From SZUA-430 sp040080835 (GTDB lineage Bacteria; Pseudomonadota; Alphaproteobacteria; Micropepsales; Micropepsaceae), in NCBI GenBank assembly GCA_040080835.1, contig JBEBHP010000004.1:186001-250000 (forward strand): a stretch of DNA of 64,000 nt, read 5' to 3'. The first letter of the stretch is position 1; every line of letters begins with the position of its first letter. A program made the position numbers and the translations under genes. Positions 60,047-64,000 of the stretch are shown piece by piece. Under the pieces are notes generated by a model. The model was not told where the DNA came from. It worked only from the letters and a program-made list of their open reading frames with translations, and searched no databases.

Positions 60047-60843
60047 TCATCGACAGTGCCGCCAAATCGCCTGTGAAGCGGGCGCCGCTGCCGGTGGCAC
60101 CGCGGCTGTTCGACCAGTCAGCACCGTCTGAGAGTCTGCCGGGGCAGCGCGAGCGGCTTGCCTTGCTGCAGGCGAAGTACAAGGACGCTGATGCACGCCA
60201 TCTGTTGCAAGCGATTGTGTTTGATGAGTTCAAGGGTCGTGTTGCGATTGTGTCTTCATTCGGCTCGGAATCCGTGGTCCTGCTACATTTGCTGTCGCAG
60301 ATAGATCCATCTGTTCCTGTCATTTTTCTGAACACCGGCAAGCTGTTCGGCGAGACTCTCAGATACCGGGACAGGCTGCAGGATGTTCTGGGACTGCTTG
60401 ATGTTCGAGCAATCGGTCCAAAGTCTGCAGACCTGCAGGCGAAGGATCCGCAGGGGATCCTGTGGTCCCGGGATCCGGATGCCTGCTGCAATATCCGCAA
60501 GGTCTTGCCGCTTCAGCGAGCGCTGCTGGCGTTTGATGCCGAGATCACCGGGCGCAAGCGCTTTCAGACGCTGTCCAGGGGTGCAATCTCTCCCGTTGAA
60601 CTCAACGGGGCGCGTTTCGTCGTGAACCCGCTGTGGAACTGGTCACTGAACGACCTGAAGCAGCACATCCTTGACAACAACCTGCCGCGCCATCCCCTGG
60701 TGGAGGACGGGTTCCTTTCGATCGGATGCATGCCCTGCACGCAACGTGTCAAAGATGAGGCAGACTACCGTTCCGGAAGGTGGGCAGGCACTGAAAAGGA
60801 CGAGTGTGGAATCCACGCAAATCTTGATGGCGACGGCATCTAG
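60043..60843 (+). CDS. cysH: Thioredoxin-dependent APS/PAPS reductase
   Basis: Reduces activated sulfate to sulfite. The 266-residue protein has the nucleotide-binding part SSFGSESVVLLHLLSQIDPSVPVIFLNTGKLF, and four cysteines in the positions that bind a [4Fe-4S] cluster (DACCNIRKV and GCMPCTQRV). It ends with the catalytic DECGIHANLDG Cys. The cluster cysteines point to APS rather than PAPS as substrate, as in most bacteria with this type. It starts inside the previous stop (ATGA). Confidence 0.94.
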   Translation: MIIDSAAKSPVKRAPLPVAPRLFDQSAPSESLPGQRERLALLQAKYKDADARHLLQAIVFDEFKGRVAIVSSFGSESVVLLHLLSQIDPSVPVIFLNTGKLFGETLRYRDRLQDVLGLLDVRAIGPKSADLQAKDPQGILWSRDPDACCNIRKVLPLQRALLAFDAEITGRKRFQTLSRGAISPVELNGARFVVNPLWNWSLNDLKQHILDNNLPRHPLVEDGFLSIGCMPCTQRVKDEADYRSGRWAGTEKDECGIHANLDGDGI

Positions 60844-60966
60844 TGTTGTCGAAGATTTGATCGAAGGCCAATGGCGAAATTATTGGCTGTGACGGTGATC
60901 CCGTCCTAGCTTCTGTCCCGGCGGGGACACTCTGGCATGCCCCGGATAAAAGAGAACGGGTGCGTC

Positions 60967-61656
60967 ATGAGTGAAGAACAAGTCAGACCAGACTTCGACC
61001 GTCGCGTTGCAACCGCGTTGCGCGGTGCCGGGGCATCCGGGACGGGTGTGTCACTCTTCATTGTGGCTCTGGTACTCCTTGCGCCGCCCATTGCTGCCGT
61101 GGCTGTTTTTGTCTGGCTGTGGTTGAGCCGAACAGAATTGAAGCTGGTGGGGCTGGTCCGGCCCGACAACTGGGCTTGGGTTCTCGTGCTGGGTGTCGCG
61201 GCCGGTGTTGTGTCCAAGCTCCTGCTCAAGGCTGTGGTCATGCCATATCTCGGGGCGCCACCCACCAATGCGATGCTGGCACCACTCGCGGGGAACCTGC
61301 AGGCAACGCTGGTTGAGATCGCCGAGGTCATCGTGCTTGCCGGGTTTGCCGAGGAAATTGTCTTCAGAGGGTTCCTGTTTCATCGTTTGCAGGTGCTCTA
61401 TGGCAGTTCGGTTGGCGCGCGAATTTTCATGGTGCTTGGTGGCGGGCTCTTTTTTGGCAGCCTGCACTGGTTCGGTCAGGGTTATTTTGGGGCCGTCAAT
61501 GCCACGATCATGGGTGTGATATTCGGGACTTTGTATTTCCTGAACGGGCAAAGGCTCTGGTTTTTGATCATCATGCATGCGGGGTTTGACGCGTTCGCCG
61601 TGTGGCTGACATACGCAGGACTTGAAGAGCAAGTTGCGCGTAGCGTATTTGGATAG
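60967..61656 (+). CDS. CPBP family intramembrane protease-like protein
   Basis: A 229-residue polytopic protein. The CPBP/Rce1 motifs are present: EEIVFRGFLFHRL (motif 1, with the Glu-Glu pair), FGSLHWFGQGYFG (motif 2 with His) and IMHAGFDAFAVW (motif 3 with His), each in a membrane segment. Members are intramembrane Glu endopeptidases or immunity proteins. I start at the ATG ten codons into the open frame because SEEQ follows a plausible site. No bacteriocin genes are nearby. Confidence 0.88.
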   Translation: MSEEQVRPDFDRRVATALRGAGASGTGVSLFIVALVLLAPPIAAVAVFVWLWLSRTELKLVGLVRPDNWAWVLVLGVAAGVVSKLLLKAVVMPYLGAPPTNAMLAPLAGNLQATLVEIAEVIVLAGFAEEIVFRGFLFHRLQVLYGSSVGARIFMVLGGGLFFGSLHWFGQGYFGAVNATIMGVIFGTLYFLNGQRLWFLIIMHAGFDAFAVWLTYAGLEEQVARSVFG

Positions 61657-61681
61657 TGTCGAACTCAAGAGGTGGACGAAC

Positions 61682-62863
61682 ATGACCGCAAATGATGTTT
61701 ACGTGACGGGGATGGCGCGCACTCCCATGGGCGGTATCCAGGGCGAACTCTCGGGTCTGACGGCGCCGCATCTTGGCGCCCAGGCCATCCGGGCCGCACT
61801 GTCACGTGCGTCACTGGCGTCTGACAGGGTTGGTGAGGTCTATATGGGCTGCGTATTGTCGGCTGCAGTCGGGCAGGCTCCCGCACGGCAGGCCTCGATC
61901 CACGGTGGTGTACCAAATTCAGTGCCGTGCACGACCGTCAGCAAGGTGTGCGGTTCGGGCATGAAGGCGGTCATGCTGGCTGCAGACCAACTGCGGCAGG
62001 GCGGGACGGATGTTGCCCTTGCAGGCGGCATGGAGTCGATGACCAATGCGCCTTACCTGTTGCCCAAGGCGCGAGGCGGTTTTCGCCTTGGCCATGCCGA
62101 GGTGAAGGACCACATGTTTCTCGATGGCCTCGAAGATGCCTTTGAAGGGCGGCTAATGGGCACATATGCTGAAGAATCCGCCAAGCACTATCAGTTCACG
62201 CGCGCTGAGCAGGATGCGTACGCAATTGAGTCCCTCAAGCGAGCGCAGCGTGCGCAGTCAGACGGAAGCTTTGAGACCGAGATCGTTGCAGTCAAAGTGC
62301 CGGGGCGGGGCGGCGAGGTGCTGGTTTCGACCGATGAGCAGCCACGCAAGGCTGACGCGTCGAAAATTCCAGGTCTGAAACCAGCCTTTGCGAAGGACGG
62401 CACGGTGACTGCTGCGAACTCGTCGTCGATTTCGGACGGTGCGGCGGCGCTTGTGCTGGTCCGCGGTGACAAGTTGTCTTTGCTTGGGCAAAAACCCATT
62501 GCGCGCATTGTGGCACAATCGAGTCATGCTGGAGAGCCTCGCTGGTTCACCACCGCGCCGGTTGGTGCCATCGAGAAGGTCCTGGCTCGTGCGGGCTGGA
62601 AGAAAAGCGAAGTGGATCTCTTCGAGATCAACGAGGCTTTTGCCGCGGTTGCGATGATCGCCCTGCGGGATTTGGGATTGCCGCACGACGCGGTCAACGT
62701 GAATGGCGGTGCGTGTGCGCTGGGGCACCCGATCGGTGCATCGGGCGCCAGAATTCTGGTCACACTGATATCCGCGCTGCAGCGGCGCGGCCTCAAGCGA
62801 GGTGTAGGTTCGCTGTGCATCGGTGGTGGGGAGGCGACTGCTGTGGCTGTTGAGTTGGCCTAG
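61682..62863 (+). CDS. Acetyl-CoA C-acyltransferase (thiolase)
   Basis: A 393-residue thiolase. The nucleophile Cys lies in VSKVCGSGMKAVMLA, NVNGGACALGHPIGASGAR carries the His and thiolase signature 2, and SLCIGGGEATAVAVEL carries the second Cys. Length and motifs fit the short-chain biosynthetic group (acetoacetyl-CoA thiolase), but long-chain types are not excluded. Starts 25 bp after the CPBP gene. No beta-ketothiolase partners such as phaB are adjacent. Confidence 0.92.
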   Translation: MTANDVYVTGMARTPMGGIQGELSGLTAPHLGAQAIRAALSRASLASDRVGEVYMGCVLSAAVGQAPARQASIHGGVPNSVPCTTVSKVCGSGMKAVMLAADQLRQGGTDVALAGGMESMTNAPYLLPKARGGFRLGHAEVKDHMFLDGLEDAFEGRLMGTYAEESAKHYQFTRAEQDAYAIESLKRAQRAQSDGSFETEIVAVKVPGRGGEVLVSTDEQPRKADASKIPGLKPAFAKDGTVTAANSSSISDGAAALVLVRGDKLSLLGQKPIARIVAQSSHAGEPRWFTTAPVGAIEKVLARAGWKKSEVDLFEINEAFAAVAMIALRDLGLPHDAVNVNGGACALGHPIGASGARILVTLISALQRRGLKRGVGSLCIGGGEATAVAVELA

Positions 62864-63136
62864 GCTTCATTTTCCATCGCCGGTTTGACGGCGTACATTC
62901 GTTTGAATTCTCGCGATTGTGGCGTTTTGCGTGCCAAAGATTTTCCTTGCTTGTGAGTTTTTGCCTCACGAATCACTGATTCGGATTAAGCAAGTTGAGA
63001 TACCCACTGAAGTTCGCGCTCTCCTTGGTGTTGACGGATCCACGCGCTGGCTAGCCTAGGTCAATAACGATTCGACGTTTGAAGCCGACTGGCAGCGTCG
63101 TCCAACAAACAAAAAGCACCTAACAGTGGGGTTGTC
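62864..63136. other. Intergenic region before a small barrel gene
   Basis: No gene seen. The right end holds the probable promoter and a weak ribosome binding site (GTGGGG) for the next gene. The left side shows no clear terminator after the thiolase. Confidence 0.5.
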
Positions 63137-63838
63137 ATGACTAAGAACGTTTTATTGGCTTCAACTACGCTTGCCATTGCACTGGCAGCTTCGCTGCCCG
63201 CGCAGGCTGGCGGGACATGGTCGGGAATATACATCGGCGGGCACGTCGGTGGCATTTGGGGCGACGTCAACACGACGAAAATCGGTGAAGGCGGGACGGG
63301 CGTTCCTTTCGATGACCGTTCCAATGGCACCGAGTTCGATTTTGCTCCCAATGGTGTGCTCGGTGGCGGCCAGCTCGGGTTCAACTATCAAATGATGAAC
63401 TGGGTGTTTGGCATCGAAGTCGCCGGTTCGGTTTCAGATTTCGATCAAACCCAGCTCGAAGCGTGGGATGATGTAAAGACAGTGAACTCTGACTGGAATG
63501 CCGCGGCGACGCTGCGTGCCGGGTACGCCTTCAACCAGAATTCGCTGGTCTACCTCAAGGGTGGTTATGCGATGGCGAAGCTCGAGCATGGCGACTTCGA
63601 CGACAGCGGCGGAGACCAGGGTGCCTACTCCGAAAGCGAAAACCACACGGGCTGGACAGCCGGTGGCGGCTTCGAGCAGATGATTTCGTCAGATGTGTCG
63701 GTTGGCATCGAATACAATTACTACGACTTTGGCGGCGAGGATCATGTTTCCAGCTTCGGCACGGGCACCATCACCCATGACATTGACATGACGCTGCAGA
63801 CTGTGACTGCAAGAGTGAACTGGCACTGGAATCCATAG
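63137..63838 (+). CDS. Small outer-membrane beta-barrel protein
   Basis: A 233-residue exported protein with signal peptide MTKNVLLASTTLAIALAASLPAQA. The mature protein starts GGTWSGIYIGGHVGGIWGD and alternates strands such as VLGGGQLGFNYQMMNWVFGIEVAGSV, AATLRAGYAFNQNSLVYLKGGYAMAK and VSVGIEYNYYDFGGEDH, ending VTARVNWHWN. The layout is that of Omp25/31-like or OmpW-like surface proteins. An intrinsic terminator follows. Confidence 0.88.
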   Translation: MTKNVLLASTTLAIALAASLPAQAGGTWSGIYIGGHVGGIWGDVNTTKIGEGGTGVPFDDRSNGTEFDFAPNGVLGGGQLGFNYQMMNWVFGIEVAGSVSDFDQTQLEAWDDVKTVNSDWNAAATLRAGYAFNQNSLVYLKGGYAMAKLEHGDFDDSGGDQGAYSESENHTGWTAGGGFEQMISSDVSVGIEYNYYDFGGEDHVSSFGTGTITHDIDMTLQTVTARVNWHWNP

Positions 63839-63863
63839 GCCCAGCTGGCAAGACACGCTTTAC

Positions 63864-63894
63864 AACCCCGCGACGAAAGCCGCGGGGTTTTTTG
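63864..63894 (+). terminator. Intrinsic terminator after the barrel gene
   Basis: AACCCCGCG pairs with CGCGGGGTT across an 8-nt loop, with a run of T overlapping the end of the right arm and continuing after it. Confidence 0.92.
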
Positions 63895-63917
63895 CTTGAA
63901 ATAACTGGTCGTAGATT

Positions 63918-64000
63918 TCAGCTGGCAGCGCGTCTGGAAAACAGGCGAATACCGCTCATGAACGTCATGGCCAAGAGACCACCAATCCACATCAGGACAC
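63918..64000 (-). CDS. C-terminal end of a membrane protein, cut by window edge
   Basis: On the minus strand a frame enters from the window edge and ends VLMWIGGLLAMTFMSGIRLF then SRRAAS and TGA. The hydrophobic stretch followed by paired arginines looks like a last transmembrane helix and cytoplasmic tail. Only about 27 codons are visible, so the family cannot be named. Confidence 0.5.
   Translation of the reverse strand, partial: VLMWIGGLLAMTFMSGIRLFSRRAAS

Overview
This window looks like chromosomal DNA of a GC-rich, probably aquatic alphaproteobacterium. I favour a Hyphomonadaceae/Caulobacterales-like or similar lineage, but the family cannot be fixed from this sequence alone. Pointers are a proteobacterial class GN sortase with its dedicated target, HpnM/HpnN-type hopanoid-associated proteins, a DUF3297 protein, a BDS1-type alkylsulfatase, Omp25-like small barrels, paired acyl-CoA dehydrogenases with a luciferase-like enzyme, and intergenic palindromic repeats. 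No rRNA, tRNA, CRISPR array, transposase or phage gene was seen.

Region 1 (1-9.4 kb) is a polyamine and methylthio-salvage neighbourhood. speE (cut by the window edge) and speD diverge. They are followed by a tightly coupled three-gene unit: two phytoene-desaturase-like flavoproteins, the first with a damaged dinucleotide motif, and a GcvT-like protein. Converging on it is mtnB-mtnD-mtnC, which recycles the methylthioadenosine made by SpeE. Next come a membrane-anchored PotD-like polyamine-binding protein and a small membrane protein with an Ala/Pro/Asp tandem repeat and a similar N-terminal anchor.

Region 2 (9.7-25 kb) is a variant Pel exopolysaccharide operon on the minus strand. In transcription order it reads PAS histidine kinase, Hpt, lone receiver, pelA (deacetylase without the hydrolase domain), a 982-residue TPR protein and a separate outer-membrane barrel (together replacing PelB), pelD (degenerate GGDEF with an intact RxxD site), pelE, pelF and pelG. 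No pelC is visible. Junctions from the kinase to pelG are overlapping or short, so the phosphorelay and the secretion machine are probably co-transcribed.

Region 3 (25-39 kb) holds pepN, a PEP-mutase/isocitrate-lyase family enzyme, an unrecognised conserved protein, an RND pump with its lipoprotein adaptor, and a divergent MarR regulator with a clear palindromic operator. The regulator is followed by two acyl-CoA dehydrogenases, a luciferase-like flavin enzyme and an alpha/beta hydrolase, likely a catabolic module.

Region 4 (39-41.2 kb) is a repeat-rich islet. Two small genes (DUF805, and TonB-like plus DUF6438) sit among structured intergenic repeats, one family of which brackets the DUF6438 gene as an inverted pair.

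Region 5 (41-64 kb) is mostly housekeeping and envelope functions: pyroglutamyl peptidase, alkylsulfatase, rsgA with a candidate leader peptide, a GFA protein, the sortase target and sortase, a thioesterase, a small barrel, a TIGR03862-like flavoprotein, HpnM/HpnN, DUF3297, KdgK-like kinase, an aromatic aminotransferase, lipB, an orphan SpoA/FliN domain, a siroheme-synthase N-domain with cysH (sulfate assimilation, preceded by a perfect AT-rich inverted repeat), a CPBP protease, a thiolase and another barrel. Functions are read from motifs and residues by eye. No similarity search was run.
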